Shown here in pieces: positions 19,071 to 28,642 of a DNA stretch of 64,000 nucleotides. Positions within the stretch are counted from its first letter, which is position 1. Every line of letters starts with the position of its first letter. The notes below the pieces were generated by a model that saw nothing but the letters and a program-made list of their open reading frames with translations, did not search any database and was not told where the DNA came from. The position numbers were made by a program, and so were the translations under genes. The DNA comes from Flavobacteriia bacterium (GTDB taxonomy: Bacteria > Bacteroidota > Bacteroidia > Flavobacteriales_D > Crocinitomicaceae). The stretch spans positions 56,401 to 120,400 of the forward strand of contig JACPDW010000002.1 of the NCBI GenBank assembly GCA_016183815.1, given 5' to 3'.

Positions 19071-20525
19071 ATGAAAAACAAAATGAACATTAAAGAATTT
19101 ACAAACAATAAAGTCATAGATGAAAGTAAACAAGGTCAAGCTACTGTTATAAAAAACGACTCGGAAAATTACACAAAATCTTTGTATATAGAAAGCTATG
19201 GTTGTCAAATGAATTTTTCTGACAGCGAAGTGGTTGCTTCAATTTTAAGTAAAGAAGGTTACGCAACCACAAAAAACATAGACCAAGCAGATGTGGTTTT
19301 AATTAACACTTGTTCTGTGAGAGAAAATGCAGAACAAAGAGTTAGAAATCGTTTACAAGAATTTAAAAAGAGAAAAAAAGATAATCCTGGTTTAGTAGTA
19401 GGTATTTTAGGTTGTATGGCTGAAAGACTAAAACATTCCCTTTTAGAAGAAGAAAAATTAGTGGATTTAGTTGCTGGTCCAGATGCTTATCGCGATTTAC
19501 CTAATCTAATTGTTACTGTTGATGGTGGACAAAAGGCAGTTAATGTACTTTTATCACGAGAAGAAACTTATGCCGACATCAGTCCTGTACGTTTAGATCA
19601 GGGGGGCGTTTCTGCTTTTGTTAGTATAACTAGGGGCTGTGATAACATGTGCTCCTTTTGTGTTGTACCTTTTACTAGGGGAAGAGAACGTTCAAGAGAC
19701 CCCGAAACTATTCTTAAAGAATGTAAAGAGTTATTTGAACAAAATTATAGAGAAGTAACTTTATTAGGTCAAAATGTTGATAGTTATCGTTGGAATTTAG
19801 ACTCTAATGGTAGTCCAAAAGATGGACATATTGAATCCGTTAATTTTCATCAATTACTAGAAAAGGTTGCCCTTATACATCCTGATTTAAGAATAAGATT
19901 TTCAACCTCACACCCTAAAGACATGACAGATGATGTTATTCAAATAATGACTAAATATAAAAACATTTGTCCTTACATACATTTACCAGTTCAATCGGGT
20001 GATACAGAAATGCTTGAAAAAATGAATAGAGGTTATTCAAGAGAATGGTATCTTGAACGTATAGAATCTATTCGTCGAATTTACCCCAATTGTGCAATTT
20101 CAACAGATATAATTTCTGGATTTTGTGGTGAAACGGAAGAACAACATCAACAGACTTTGTCTTTAATGAAGGAAGTTCACTTTGATTTTGCTTATATGTT
20201 TATGTATTCAGAAAGACCCAAAACATTAGCTGAGCGTAAATATGCTGACGATGTACCTATAGAAACTAAAAACAGAAGACTAACAGAAATCATTGAGCTT
20301 CAAAATAAACATTCACTTGAATCCAATCAAAAACAAATTGGTCAGATTCATGAAGTTTTAATTGAAGGTTTATCAAAAAAATCATCAGATTATTTATGTG
20401 GTAGGAATGGAAGAAACTCAATGCTTGTTTTTCCAAAGTTAAAAGGTTTAGAAAAAGGGATGTACGTTCAAGTAAAAATAAATTCATGTACATCAGCCAC
20501 ATTATTGGGTGAAATCGTTTTATAA
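19071..20525 (+). CDS. miaB: tRNA-2-methylthio-N6-dimethylallyladenosine synthase MiaB
   Basis: 484 residues. The N-terminal UPF0004 domain has three cluster-binding Cys ([25 protein letters not shown]). The radical-SAM motif is [10 protein letters not shown] with Cys190, Cys194 and Cys197, and a TRAM domain closes the protein. It methylthiolates i6A37 in tRNAs (family knowledge). An alternative ATG lies 12 bases downstream; the first would leave a leader of about six bases. It starts the conserved miaB / activator / lptE / TPR / secG run. Confidence 0.97.
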   Translation: MKNKMNIKEFTNNKVIDESKQGQATVIKNDSENYTKSLYIESYGCQMNFSDSEVVASILSKEGYATTKNIDQADVVLINTCSVRENAEQRVRNRLQEFKKRKKDNPGLVVGILGCMAERLKHSLLEEEKLVDLVAGPDAYRDLPNLIVTVDGGQKAVNVLLSREETYADISPVRLDQGGVSAFVSITRGCDNMCSFCVVPFTRGRERSRDPETILKECKELFEQNYREVTLLGQNVDSYRWNLDSNGSPKDGHIESVNFHQLLEKVALIHPDLRIRFSTSHPKDMTDDVIQIMTKYKNICPYIHLPVQSGDTEMLEKMNRGYSREWYLERIESIRRIYPNCAISTDIISGFCGETEEQHQQTLSLMKEVHFDFAYMFMYSERPKTLAERKYADDVPIETKNRRLTEIIELQNKHSLESNQKQIGQIHEVLIEGLSKKSSDYLCGRNGRNSMLVFPKLKGLEKGMYVQVKINSCTSATLLGEIVL

Positions 20526-20533
20526 TTTAAAAT

Positions 20534-21787
20534 ATGCAATTACAACAAATAAAACAACGATTTGGAATTATAGGAAATGCTCCACTACTCAACAGAGCTT
20601 TAGAGGTTGCTGCCCAAGTTGCTCCAACAGACATATCAGTTTTAGTAACAGGCGAAAGTGGTACGGGAAAAGAAATAATACCACAAGTAATTCATCAGTT
20701 AAGTCCTAGAAAACACAATGAATACATTGCCGTCAACTGTGGAGCAATACCAGAAGGAACAATTGATTCAGAACTTTTTGGACATGAAAAAGGTTCTTTT
20801 ACTGGAGCAGCAGGGAGTCGTCAAGGGTACTTTGAAGTCGCCAATGGTGGCACTATATTTTTAGATGAAGTTGCAGAATTACCTATGCAAACTCAAGTGA
20901 GATTACTTCGTGTATTAGAAACGGGTGAATTTATACGTGTTGGTTCATCAAAAGTTATTAAAACAAATGTAAGAGTTGTAGCTGCCACCAATGAGAATAT
21001 GCAAAGAGCCATCTCTTCAGGAAAATTTAGAGAGGATTTGCTTTATCGTTTAAGCACTGTTCCCATTTTTCTTCCTCCATTAAGAAATAGAAAAGAAGAT
21101 ATTTTTTTATTGTTCAGAAAATTTGCTAATGATTTTGCGGATAAATATAGAATGCCCGCAATCAAATTATCAGCAGATGCTGTTATACTTCTAGAAAAGT
21201 TTCATTGGCCAGGAAATATTCGGCAATTAAAAAATGTAGTCGAGCAAATTTCTGTTATTGAAAGTGAACGTGAGATAAATGGGGAGATTCTTGAAAATTA
21301 TTTACCCATTAAAGAAGAATTTCTACCTACTGTAGTTGGAAATAACCAACAAAATGATAATTTTTCGGAAAGAGAACTCATGTACAAATTTCTTTTTGAT
21401 ATGAAAAGTGACTTAAATGATTTAAAAAAATTAGTTACTGAATTAATTCACCAAAACGGAAATTTTCAATTAAATCCAGACCAAACTGCCATTGTAAACA
21501 GAATTTACAAAGAAGTAGTCCCTGTAAATGAACAAACTTCATTAATTACTACACCTATCAATTCATTGCCAGATGAAATAAAAAACTATAACACTACACA
21601 AAACCCACTTGATTTTCAAGAACATGTAGAGTTTGAAGAATCACTTTCTTTAGAAGATAGAGAAAAAGAATTGATACAAAAAGCATTAGACAAACATCGA
21701 GGGAAAAGAAAATATGCTGCAGAAGAACTTGGAATTTCTGAAAGAACTTTATATCGAAAAATTAAAGAATTCAATTTACTTAATTAA
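20534..21787 (+). CDS. sigma-54-dependent transcriptional activator without receiver domain
   Basis: 417 residues. The AAA+ domain starts almost at the N-terminus: Walker A GESGTGKE (40-47), sigma-54 contact loop GSFTGA (87-92, a Ser in place of Ala in the usual GAFTGA), Walker B IFLDEV, and GNIRQLKN. A linker of about 100 residues leads to a Fis-type HTH (KRKYAAEELGISERTLYRK). There is no receiver, GAF or PAS domain, so activity must be set by level or by partner proteins. Gap to miaB is eight bases and to lptE zero. Confidence 0.95.
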   Translation: MQLQQIKQRFGIIGNAPLLNRALEVAAQVAPTDISVLVTGESGTGKEIIPQVIHQLSPRKHNEYIAVNCGAIPEGTIDSELFGHEKGSFTGAAGSRQGYFEVANGGTIFLDEVAELPMQTQVRLLRVLETGEFIRVGSSKVIKTNVRVVAATNENMQRAISSGKFREDLLYRLSTVPIFLPPLRNRKEDIFLLFRKFANDFADKYRMPAIKLSADAVILLEKFHWPGNIRQLKNVVEQISVIESEREINGEILENYLPIKEEFLPTVVGNNQQNDNFSERELMYKFLFDMKSDLNDLKKLVTELIHQNGNFQLNPDQTAIVNRIYKEVVPVNEQTSLITTPINSLPDEIKNYNTTQNPLDFQEHVEFEESLSLEDREKELIQKALDKHRGKRKYAAEELGISERTLYRKIKEFNLLN

Positions 21788-22324
21788 ATGAAAATTCAAG
21801 CATTTATTTCATTGAATCATTGGATATTTTATTCCTTAGTTATTTTAATATTACCTTCTTGTTGGCCATCAAGTGTTTCTTTTATGGATAAGGGATCTAT
21901 GCCAGAAGATTGGAAAAACTTTTCAGTGAAAACATTAGAAAATAATGCTCCAAATGCTCCATTAAGTTACACAGCTCTTTTGTCAGAAGACATTAAAGAT
22001 GGTATTCAAAACAATACACGTTTAAAGCTCAATAACACAAGTGGGACTGGTGAAATCCTTATCGAAGGAACTGTTTTGTCTTATAATGTTTCACCCATTG
22101 CTATTCAAAACAACGATGAAGCAGCAAAAAATAGATTGAGCATAAGTGCACAATTTACAATTTTCATAAAAGCTTCAAAAGAAGAAGAAATGAAGTTAAA
22201 TAGTACTCGTTTTGCCGATTACGATTCAAATGCTGATTTTACGAGTGTTGAACAAAGTCTAATAACAGAAATCAACAAACAAATTGTTCAAGACCTTATT
22301 AATAAATTATTATCTAATTGGTAA
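21788..22324 (+). CDS. lptE: LptE-family LPS assembly lipoprotein
   Basis: 178 residues starting directly after the stop of the activator gene. Hydrophobic N-terminus with lipobox ILPSC (Cys25), followed by the LptE pattern (VSFMDKGSMPEDWKNFSVKTLEN, then beta strands with GEILIEGTVLSYNVSPIAIQ and a late helix). In other bacteria LptE plugs the LptD barrel that inserts lipopolysaccharide in the outer membrane. The assignment is supported by the conserved gene order. Confidence 0.85.
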   Translation: MKIQAFISLNHWIFYSLVILILPSCWPSSVSFMDKGSMPEDWKNFSVKTLENNAPNAPLSYTALLSEDIKDGIQNNTRLKLNNTSGTGEILIEGTVLSYNVSPIAIQNNDEAAKNRLSISAQFTIFIKASKEEEMKLNSTRFADYDSNADFTSVEQSLITEINKQIVQDLINKLLSNW

Positions 22325-22326
22325 TC

Positions 22327-23163
22327 ATGCAAATAAATCAAATTAATCAGTTTGTTTCAAATCCTCAAATGGTTCACTCTTTGCCTTTGAACGAACTAAA
22401 TGAATTAAACAAAAGATATCCTTATTGTCAACTTTTTACTTTAATGTATTTATCAGCACTTCATTCAAAAAATGACATTCGTTTTGAAGAAGAATTGCAT
22501 AAAAATGCTTATAAAATTAGAGATCGTAAAAAATTGTATCATTTGATGAACTTAGAAGTTGAAGTATCTCAACAAGATGTTTTAAATGATATTATTCCGT
22601 TGGAAAAAATTGTAGAAAATAAAGTATTAACTCCACTAGAAAATTTGAATACCGAGGTTGATAATAAAAGTAAGGATAATGACAAAATTGAAAAAGAAGA
22701 AATTACAAGTGTTAATTTACAAATTCCGCAAGAGAATAAAAATAATGATTTAGAGAAAGAATATTTAGCTAATATTATTTCAAATTCTTATCAAATCGAA
22801 GAACATAAAGAAGAATTAAAAACTAACATTAACATAAAAGAAAAAAGAAGTTTTTCAGATTGGTTGAATTTGTCAAAACCAGCAAAAGAGGAAATGGAAA
22901 CTACTAATTTCACTTTTAATAAAGATGTCAATCAAAAAATAGAAACAAAAAAAGAACTTTTTTCTCCAATAAAAAAAGCCAAAGAAAGTCTTCAAGAAAA
23001 CAAGATGATTTATTCCGAAACTTTAGCCAATATTTATGCATTACAAGGCAATTTTCCAAAAGCAATTGAAGCTTTTCAACAATTAATGTTGTCTATTCCA
23101 GAAAAAAAGCTTTACTTTGCAAAAAAAATTGAAGAATTAACACTTAAAATTAACAAAAAATGA
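22327..23163 (+). CDS. conserved Bacteroidota protein with C-terminal TPR-like motif
   Basis: 278 residues from the ATG at 22327; a TTG nine bases earlier is less likely. The N-terminus (MQINQINQFVSNPQMV, then LPYCQL-like RYPYCQLF) and the charged Glu/Lys-rich middle fit the uncharacterised protein usually found between lptE and secG. Near the C-terminus there is a single TPR-like helix pair (ETLANIYALQGNFPKAIEAF). Its stop overlaps the secG start (ATGA). Role unknown, perhaps in envelope biogenesis by context. Confidence 0.75.
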   Translation: MQINQINQFVSNPQMVHSLPLNELNELNKRYPYCQLFTLMYLSALHSKNDIRFEEELHKNAYKIRDRKKLYHLMNLEVEVSQQDVLNDIIPLEKIVENKVLTPLENLNTEVDNKSKDNDKIEKEEITSVNLQIPQENKNNDLEKEYLANIISNSYQIEEHKEELKTNINIKEKRSFSDWLNLSKPAKEEMETTNFTFNKDVNQKIETKKELFSPIKKAKESLQENKMIYSETLANIYALQGNFPKAIEAFQQLMLSIPEKKLYFAKKIEELTLKINKK

Positions 23164-23459
23164 CCGTTTTATTGTCCTTAATTATCATAATCGCAAGTAT
23201 TCTATTGACATTAGTTGTCTTTGTTCAAAATCCAAAAGGTGGAGGTTTATCCTCTGATTTTGGTGCAGCACATCAATTAGGTGGTGTAAAAAAAACCAAT
23301 GATTTTATTGAAAAAGCAACTTGGACTTTAGCTGGTGTTATTGCAGTAGTAAGCATTGTTCTTACAGTAATGAAAACTCCAGAAAAACCTAAAGTGATTG
23401 AACAACCACAAGCTGAACAAGGTCAATCTCCTCAAGGAGGTAATCAAAATTCAAAATAA
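23160..23459 (+). CDS. secG: protein translocase subunit SecG
   Basis: 99 residues with two membrane helices around the conserved VQNPKGGGLSSDFG loop, which identifies SecG, the accessory subunit of the SecYEG channel. The tail after residue 75 is Gln/Pro/Gly-rich, as is usual in Bacteroidota. Last gene of the miaB operon; its end overlaps the convergent 109-residue gene by 16 bases. Confidence 0.93.
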   Translation: MTVLLSLIIIIASILLTLVVFVQNPKGGGLSSDFGAAHQLGGVKKTNDFIEKATWTLAGVIAVVSIVLTVMKTPEKPKVIEQPQAEQGQSPQGGNQNSK

Positions 23460-23773
23460 TCTAATATTGCTTCTTTGATTAGATGTTTTTGTTCTTTATC
23501 ATCAAGATAAGGAAGTTTTTTTGTTAATTTGAAATGAGGCCAACCATCTTCATCTTTTCCAATAAAAGTATAAAAACCACTTTTTTCCAATAAAGTACAG
23601 ATTGCAACATGAATTAATTCTGTTTTTTCCTGTTTACTGAATTTTTGAACTCCTTTACCTAATTCCTGAACTCCAATTAAAAAAAGTATTGCTGTGACAT
23701 CTAATTCTTCACTAAAATTTTTTTCTAATTCTTTTTGAAGTTTTTTGAAACGAAGTTCTAAATCTATATCCAT
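23444..23773 (-). CDS. conserved hypothetical protein
   Basis: 109 residues, acidic and soluble, with ELDVTAILFLIGVQELG and GWPHFKLTKKLPYLDDKEQ. I do not know a named family, but the layout suggests a small conserved Bacteroidota protein. Its ATG overlaps the vanZ-like stop by one base (TAATG), so it is coupled to that gene and to holB. The 3' end overlaps secG. Confidence 0.65.
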   Translation of the reverse strand: MDIDLELRFKKLQKELEKNFSEELDVTAILFLIGVQELGKGVQKFSKQEKTELIHVAICTLLEKSGFYTFIGKDEDGWPHFKLTKKLPYLDDKEQKHLIKEAILDYFEF

Positions 23774-24126
23774 TATTCAATTCTTTTTTTTAAATAAAAT
23801 GTTGATCCAACAATAATTCCACAAAGGTTAGCAAAAAAATCAAAAATACTAAACGAACGATAGGGAATAAAATAATGTGAGCTCTCCAAAAAGCATGCTA
23901 GCGAAATCCCCAAAAAAAAATGAATTAAAAAGTGTTTTTTTTCAAATATTTGGAAACAAAAAAACATAAATGGACTAAATAAAATAGCGTGTATCCAATG
24001 GTCACTTCTAATGCCCAAAAAAAACCAATCTAAATCAACACCTGTATCTGAAGAAGGAATCCACATTAAAAGACATAAAAAAAATAAATATAGTATAAAG
24101 AAGATTTTTTTGTTTTTTTTGCTCAT
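23773..24126 (-). CDS. VanZ-family membrane protein
   Basis: 117 residues with four predicted membrane helices. VanZ features are the first-helix end MWIPSSDTG, the SDHWIHAILFSPFMFF segment, LESSHYFIPYRSFSIFDFFANLCGIIVGS. VanZ of enterococci gives low teicoplanin resistance, but these short chromosomal homologues have no known role. Middle gene of a holB-vanZ-hypothetical operon with gaps of 1 and -1 bases. Confidence 0.85.
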   Translation of the reverse strand: MSKKNKKIFFILYLFFLCLLMWIPSSDTGVDLDWFFLGIRSDHWIHAILFSPFMFFCFQIFEKKHFLIHFFLGISLACFLESSHYFIPYRSFSIFDFFANLCGIIVGSTFYLKKRIE

Positions 24127-24127
24127 A

Positions 24128-25246
24128 TTATGCTAAATGAATATAACGCATTGAATTGAAAGCCATATTCGTAAACACCAATTTAGGATTAGCATTTCTA
24201 TCTAAAAAAAAGTACGCTTGATTGATAAAATCGTAAAATTTAAAAATATTATTGTTCGTAATAAAGCGAGCAAAATTTTTCAAAAACTCTTCTTCCTCTT
24301 TTGAAAGCATACTTAACATACCCATTTGATAGTTTTTCAATAAACAATGTCTAAGCATGTAAAGTGAATAAGTTAAAAAGTTTTTTTGTTTTTCTTTTCC
24401 AAATTGACTTATTTCTTCAGCCCAGTTTATCATGTCTATGGCATTTTTTTTGAAAGCACATCGCATTAATTGAATAAATATTTCTCTATTTTTAGCTTGA
24501 ATATCTTCACCAGATATCAAATAACTAGCTTGAATGTAATTTCCTTCAGACTGAGAAGCAATGGAGTCAGCCAATGAACTTTCCAAAGAAAATTTATTTT
24601 GAATATGAGCACTTAATTCACTTTGTAGTATAAACGGAATTTTTACAATTTGTGTTCTAGAGACAATAGTTTGCAATAGATTTTCTTGATTTTCAGCTAT
24701 TAAAATAATCAGTGTTTTTTCTGGTGGTTCTTCCAGAATTTTTAAAATCTTATTGGCAAAAACATGATTCATCTCATCGGCTTTCCAAATCAAAAGCACT
24801 TTATAACCTCCTTCGTATGATTTTAATGCCAATTTACGAACTATTTGAGCACTTTCATCTGTTCCGATTACTGGTTTTCGTAATTTTTTATCTATCTTTT
24901 CTGTCCAATCTTCATACGAAAAATATGGTTTTTCTTTAATTATTTCTCTCCATCTTGGCAAAAGAGGATCGCAAAATTTATCTTCTGCTAATACTATTGG
25001 AAAAGTAAAATGTATATCAGGATGTTGTAAATCAAGATTCTTTTTACAGGAAGCACAAACACCACAGCTGTCATTTTCTCTTTTATTTTCACAAAATAAA
25101 TACTGAATAAAAGCAAGTGCTAAGGGCAATGTACCGTATCCTGATTGACCTAAAAACAATTGAGCATGACTTACTTTTTCATTTTTAATCTCGCGTATTA
25201 AATGAGATTTTAATTCATTTTGACCAATTACATCTTTAAAAAACAT
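24128..25246 (-). CDS. holB: DNA polymerase III subunit delta'
   Basis: 372 residues from the ATG at 25246, which gives the usual start MFFKDVIGQNELKSHLI; a longer frame to 25312 adds a 22-residue hydrophobic leader not expected in this family. It has the clamp-loader AAA fold with a degenerate P-loop (GQSGYGTLPLALAF), zinc-binding Cys (ENDSCGVCASC) and the SRC-like SRTQIVKIPF. As delta' it lacks ATP hydrolysis and helps load the sliding clamp (family knowledge). Confidence 0.92.
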   Translation of the reverse strand: MFFKDVIGQNELKSHLIREIKNEKVSHAQLFLGQSGYGTLPLALAFIQYLFCENKRENDSCGVCASCKKNLDLQHPDIHFTFPIVLAEDKFCDPLLPRWREIIKEKPYFSYEDWTEKIDKKLRKPVIGTDESAQIVRKLALKSYEGGYKVLLIWKADEMNHVFANKILKILEEPPEKTLIILIAENQENLLQTIVSRTQIVKIPFILQSELSAHIQNKFSLESSLADSIASQSEGNYIQASYLISGEDIQAKNREIFIQLMRCAFKKNAIDMINWAEEISQFGKEKQKNFLTYSLYMLRHCLLKNYQMGMLSMLSKEEEEFLKNFARFITNNNIFKFYDFINQAYFFLDRNANPKLVFTNMAFNSMRYIHLA

Positions 25247-25341
25247 GCCTAAAATTAAGCATATTCCTACTTTTTTAATAAAAAAATTTATAAAAATGTT
25301 TTTGGTATCCATTTTGATAGTATTTTTATGAGTTATATGCT

Positions 25342-26016
25342 ATGAATTCATTATTTAGTTTATTAATTTGTTTGTTTATTATAAATTTTTCTTTCTCACA
25401 AGTTGAAATTAAAGCTTATGAGGAACAGCATACTTTTTTAAACGGAACAAGAAGTTCAATTGCTGTGGACATCCCATTTGGCGATGCACAAGTTGTTGAA
25501 AAACAACTAAAAAAAGAATTGAAATCTTGGAGTGGAAGTTTTTACATCAATAGAGGTGAATATACCATTGTTCAAGGAAAACATAGCACTCTAGGAACCA
25601 ACACTATAAACGTTTACGCCAAAATATTGAGTAATTCAGATGGAAATTTAAAGATAGTCTTCGCTTTTGATTTAGGGGGGATTTTTTTAAGTAGTAATGA
25701 ACATGCTGCACAATTTAAAAATATGTGTAAAGAACTTGAGGATTTTGCAAAAGATTGTTCAGTAAAGTCATTAGAAAATAAAATAATTAATGAAAAAGAA
25801 AAACTTTCTAACACACGAAAAAATTTAAAAATGCTTGAAAAAGAAAAGGAAAAACTTATTTTAGACATCCAACAATATAAAACTTTTATTGTCAACGCAG
25901 AAAAAAATTTAGAGAACAATATTCGTAATCAAACTAAAACCTTTGAAAGTATTCAACATATCGAAGTCAATATTGATGAGTTAGAAACAAAGAAAAAAAA
26001 GGTAAAAAGGTATTGA
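25342..26016 (+). CDS. secreted coiled-coil protein of unknown function
   Basis: 224 residues. Signal peptide (LFSLLICLFIINFSFSQ), then a beta-rich domain of about 110 residues (EIKAYEEQHTFLNGTRSSI onward), then a charged coiled coil (about 145-220: KLSNTRKNLKMLEKEKEKL). A run of six G lies at about 25675. No family recognised; it resembles many Bacteroidota periplasmic proteins of unknown role. It is divergent from holB. Confidence 0.7.
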   Translation: MNSLFSLLICLFIINFSFSQVEIKAYEEQHTFLNGTRSSIAVDIPFGDAQVVEKQLKKELKSWSGSFYINRGEYTIVQGKHSTLGTNTINVYAKILSNSDGNLKIVFAFDLGGIFLSSNEHAAQFKNMCKELEDFAKDCSVKSLENKIINEKEKLSNTRKNLKMLEKEKEKLILDIQQYKTFIVNAEKNLENNIRNQTKTFESIQHIEVNIDELETKKKKVKRY

Positions 26017-26018
26017 CA

Positions 26019-26486
26019 TTATACCCTATTAAATTGAGCTAAATATTCTTTGACTTTAATCAACGGCTTTTCCTCTAATTCTTTTACAGTTTTTGCTTGT
26101 AAATTAAATAATTCTCTTTCAGGATTATCATTTAGTTGAGAAAAGTTTTGTAAAACAACATTTCCATTAGTAATAGTCCAAAATTTTGTTCTATCAAAGA
26201 AGTTCGTTTTATATTTTTCTCCTAGAAATTTAAGGAATTTAACAGAATCATCAATGGAACAACCACTTGCATGAACCTTAGTGTCATCAACAGCAAAACA
26301 AACAATATAAGGATTGATGAGTGCTGCTTTGGCAAATAAAGTTTTTCCATGAGAAAACCATTTCTCTGCATATAAATCTAAATCTAAATTTAGTTCAATT
26401 TGTTCCTTTTCTTCCAACTTTCTACTTGAAGAATATAACCACACTTTTGAATTGGAAGGCAAAGAAGAAAATAAGTTTTTAATCAT
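26019..26486 (-). CDS. conserved Bacteroidota protein (often mislabelled ABC transporter ATPase)
   Basis: 155 residues. The start LFSSLPSNSKVWLYSSSRKL and the central AVDDTKVHASGCSIDDSVKFLK match a Bacteroidota family that databases often call 'ABC transporter ATPase'; no Walker motif is present, so that name is not supported. Cys in SGCSID and the conserved FFDRTKFW motif are seen. It overlaps the upstream CCG-domain gene by four bases and is the last gene of the MCE/iron-sulfur operon. Confidence 0.75.
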   Translation of the reverse strand: MIKNLFSSLPSNSKVWLYSSSRKLEEKEQIELNLDLDLYAEKWFSHGKTLFAKAALINPYIVCFAVDDTKVHASGCSIDDSVKFLKFLGEKYKTNFFDRTKFWTITNGNVVLQNFSQLNDNPERELFNLQAKTVKELEEKPLIKVKEYLAQFNRV

Positions 26487-27277
26487 AAATCAGCTGCATT
26501 AGCAATAAGTTCAGCGATGTCCAATACATGAATATCGTTTTCCTTATTAAAATTTTTTACACCATCTGTCATCATTGTATTACAGAAAGGACAAGCTGTA
26601 GCAATAATCGAAGAATTTGTTTTCAAAGCATCTTCCGTTCGTTCTACATTTATTTCTTTATTACCTTTTTCAGCTTCTTTAAACATTTGAGCTCCACCAG
26701 CACCACAACATAAACCATTAGTTTTACAACGATTCATTTCTACTAATTCAGCATCAAGTTTATCAATAATAGTACGTGGTGCTTCGTAAATATCGTTTGC
26801 TCGGCCTAAATAACAAGGGTCATGAAAAGTGATTTTTTTCCCTTTATAAACACCTCCCCCTTTTATTCCTAATTTTCCATTGTTAATTAAGTCTTGTATC
26901 AGTTCAGAGTGGTGAATTACCTCATACTTCCCTCCTAATCCTGGATATTCATTTTTTAAAGTATTAAAACAATGAGGGCAAGCGGTAACAATTTTTTTAA
27001 CTTCATAAGCATTTAAAACTTGTATGTTCATCATAGCTTGCATTTGAAAAACAAACTCATTACCAGCTCTTTTAGCAGGATCGCCAGTACAATTTTCCTC
27101 AGTTCCTAATACAGCAAAATTAACCTTACATGCATTTAAAATTTTAACAATTGCTTTGGTGATTTTTTTTGCTCTGTCATCAAAACTTCCAGCACAACCA
27201 ACCCAAAATAATATATCTGGAATTTCTCCAGTTGCCATCATTTCAGCCATTGTGGGTACTTTTAAATTGTTTTCCAT
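26483..27277 (-). CDS. CCG-domain iron-sulfur protein (HdrB/LutA-like)
   Basis: 264 residues with two Cys-rich CCG domains: the first has ENCTGDPAKRAGNE and TACPHCFNT, the second CKTNGLCCGAGGAQMF and ATACPFCNTMM. Such domains bind non-cubane iron-sulfur clusters in heterodisulfide reductase HdrB, GlpC and LutA. Together with the membrane ferredoxin-like protein encoded just upstream it probably forms a membrane-bound electron-transfer unit; the electron donors and acceptors are unknown. Confidence 0.9.
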   Translation of the reverse strand: MENNLKVPTMAEMMATGEIPDILFWVGCAGSFDDRAKKITKAIVKILNACKVNFAVLGTEENCTGDPAKRAGNEFVFQMQAMMNIQVLNAYEVKKIVTACPHCFNTLKNEYPGLGGKYEVIHHSELIQDLINNGKLGIKGGGVYKGKKITFHDPCYLGRANDIYEAPRTIIDKLDAELVEMNRCKTNGLCCGAGGAQMFKEAEKGNKEINVERTEDALKTNSSIIATACPFCNTMMTDGVKNFNKENDIHVLDIAELIANAADL

Positions 27278-27326
27278 GTTTTAAAAATGTTTAAAGGATT
27301 CTAATTTATTAAGGAAATAAATTGAA

Positions 27327-28637
27327 TTACTCATTTTTCCAATTTAATCTATCGTTATTTGAAAACTGCCAAGGTGCTCCATTGTTCTCAATATTGGTTA
27401 ACATTCCTGCTAACTCTGTCGGGATTGAAGATTCTTCCATCACCAAATATCTTCTTAATTCTATTATTATTGACAATGGATCTATGTTCACAGGGCATTC
27501 TTGTACACAAGCATTACATGAAGTACAAGCCCAAATTTCCTCCTCAGTAATATAATCGTTTAACAGTGCTTTTTCATCGTGTTTATCACTACCGTTTTTC
27601 CTTTTATATTCACCTAACTCAGTTAAGCGATCTCTTGTGTCCATCATGATTTTTCTAGGAGACAATTTTTTCCCAGTAATATTAGCTGGGCAAGAGGAGG
27701 TACATCGACCACATTCAGTACAACTATATGCATCAAGCAGATTTTTCCATGTTAAATCGGTTACGTCTTTTGCTCCAAATCGTTGAGGTTCTTGATTGGT
27801 ATTGCTATTTGAATAGGGATCTGCACTGGGGTCTATCATGAGTTTAACTTCTGCTGTCACAGATTCCATATTTGTAAATTTCCCTTTGGGTTCTAAATTG
27901 GCATAGTAAGTATTTGGGAAAGCCAATAAAATATGTAAATGTTTAGAATAAGGCAAATAGTTTAAAAATGCAAATACCATAACGATATGACCCCACCAGC
28001 CAATTTGTTCTAATACATGCAATGTTTCAAATGATTGAATTTTGCTAAAAAATAATGGTCCAATATACTGACTAATAATAAAATGATGAGAAGGATTTCC
28101 TTTTATTAATTGAGCGACTTCATCAGCACCATTCATTGTAAAGATACAAAAAATGAGGATTATTTCCATAAAAAGAATTAAATTGGCGTCTTTTGTAGGA
28201 AATCCTTTCATTTCAGGTTTATGAAAACGAGTAAGTTTAAGAATATTTCTTCGGGCGAGGAAACTGAGTGTTGCTACAAAAGCTAAAATAGAAAGTACTT
28301 CTATAAAACTAATCATAAAAGTATAAAAATTACCTAAAAAAACTTGAAGACTTCTGTGTTCATTTGTTAGACCGTCAATAATTATTTCAATTAATTCAAT
28401 CTGCGTGATAATAAAAGCAACATAAATAAAAAAATGAAGAAGAGCTGGTATGGGACGAGAAAACATTTTTTGTTGTCCAAAAGCAACTAAAAACATATTT
28501 TTCCACCTTTTATTTGATTCATTTTTTCGGTCAACCTCGCGACCTAACAAAATATTTTTTCGGATTTGAATAATGTTTTTCGCAAACCAAAACGATCCAA
28601 AAATAAAAAGCAGAACAAAACAAATAATTGAAATCAT
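27327..28637 (-). CDS. membrane iron-sulfur protein, HdrE/HdrC-like
   Basis: 436 residues. The first ~245 have about five or six membrane helices with histidines that could bind heme b (RPIPALLHFFIYVAF). The soluble part carries two [4Fe-4S] motifs, CTECGRCTSSCP and CTSCNACVQECP. This is a fusion of a NarI/HdrE-like membrane part with an HdrC-like ferredoxin part, partner to the CCG protein after it. Five bases separate it from the MCE gene. Likely role is quinone-linked electron transfer, by analogy. Confidence 0.9.
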   Translation of the reverse strand: MISIICFVLLFIFGSFWFAKNIIQIRKNILLGREVDRKNESNKRWKNMFLVAFGQQKMFSRPIPALLHFFIYVAFIITQIELIEIIIDGLTNEHRSLQVFLGNFYTFMISFIEVLSILAFVATLSFLARRNILKLTRFHKPEMKGFPTKDANLILFMEIILIFCIFTMNGADEVAQLIKGNPSHHFIISQYIGPLFFSKIQSFETLHVLEQIGWWGHIVMVFAFLNYLPYSKHLHILLAFPNTYYANLEPKGKFTNMESVTAEVKLMIDPSADPYSNSNTNQEPQRFGAKDVTDLTWKNLLDAYSCTECGRCTSSCPANITGKKLSPRKIMMDTRDRLTELGEYKRKNGSDKHDEKALLNDYITEEEIWACTSCNACVQECPVNIDPLSIIIELRRYLVMEESSIPTELAGMLTNIENNGAPWQFSNNDRLNWKNE

Positions 28638-28642
28638 AACTG

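Noticed and set aside
22318..22326. TTG start for the TPR-like protein gene
   Set aside because: An ATG nine bases later gives the expected N-terminus MQINQINQF; TTG starts are rare in this DNA.
25247..25312. 22-residue N-terminal extension of HolB
   Set aside because: The extension is hydrophobic and unlike delta' proteins, which begin at MFFKDVIGQ; start placed at 25246.
25674..25680. Run of six G in the coiled-coil protein gene as phase-variation tract
   Set aside because: Only six bases and in frame; the gene is intact and no other phase-variation signs are seen.
26019..26486. ABC transporter ATPase annotation
   Set aside because: No Walker A or B motif is present; the label is a database habit for this family.
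27322..27555. Plus-strand frame over the end of the iron-sulfur gene
   Set aside because: It is the reverse of a well-conserved ferredoxin coding region.
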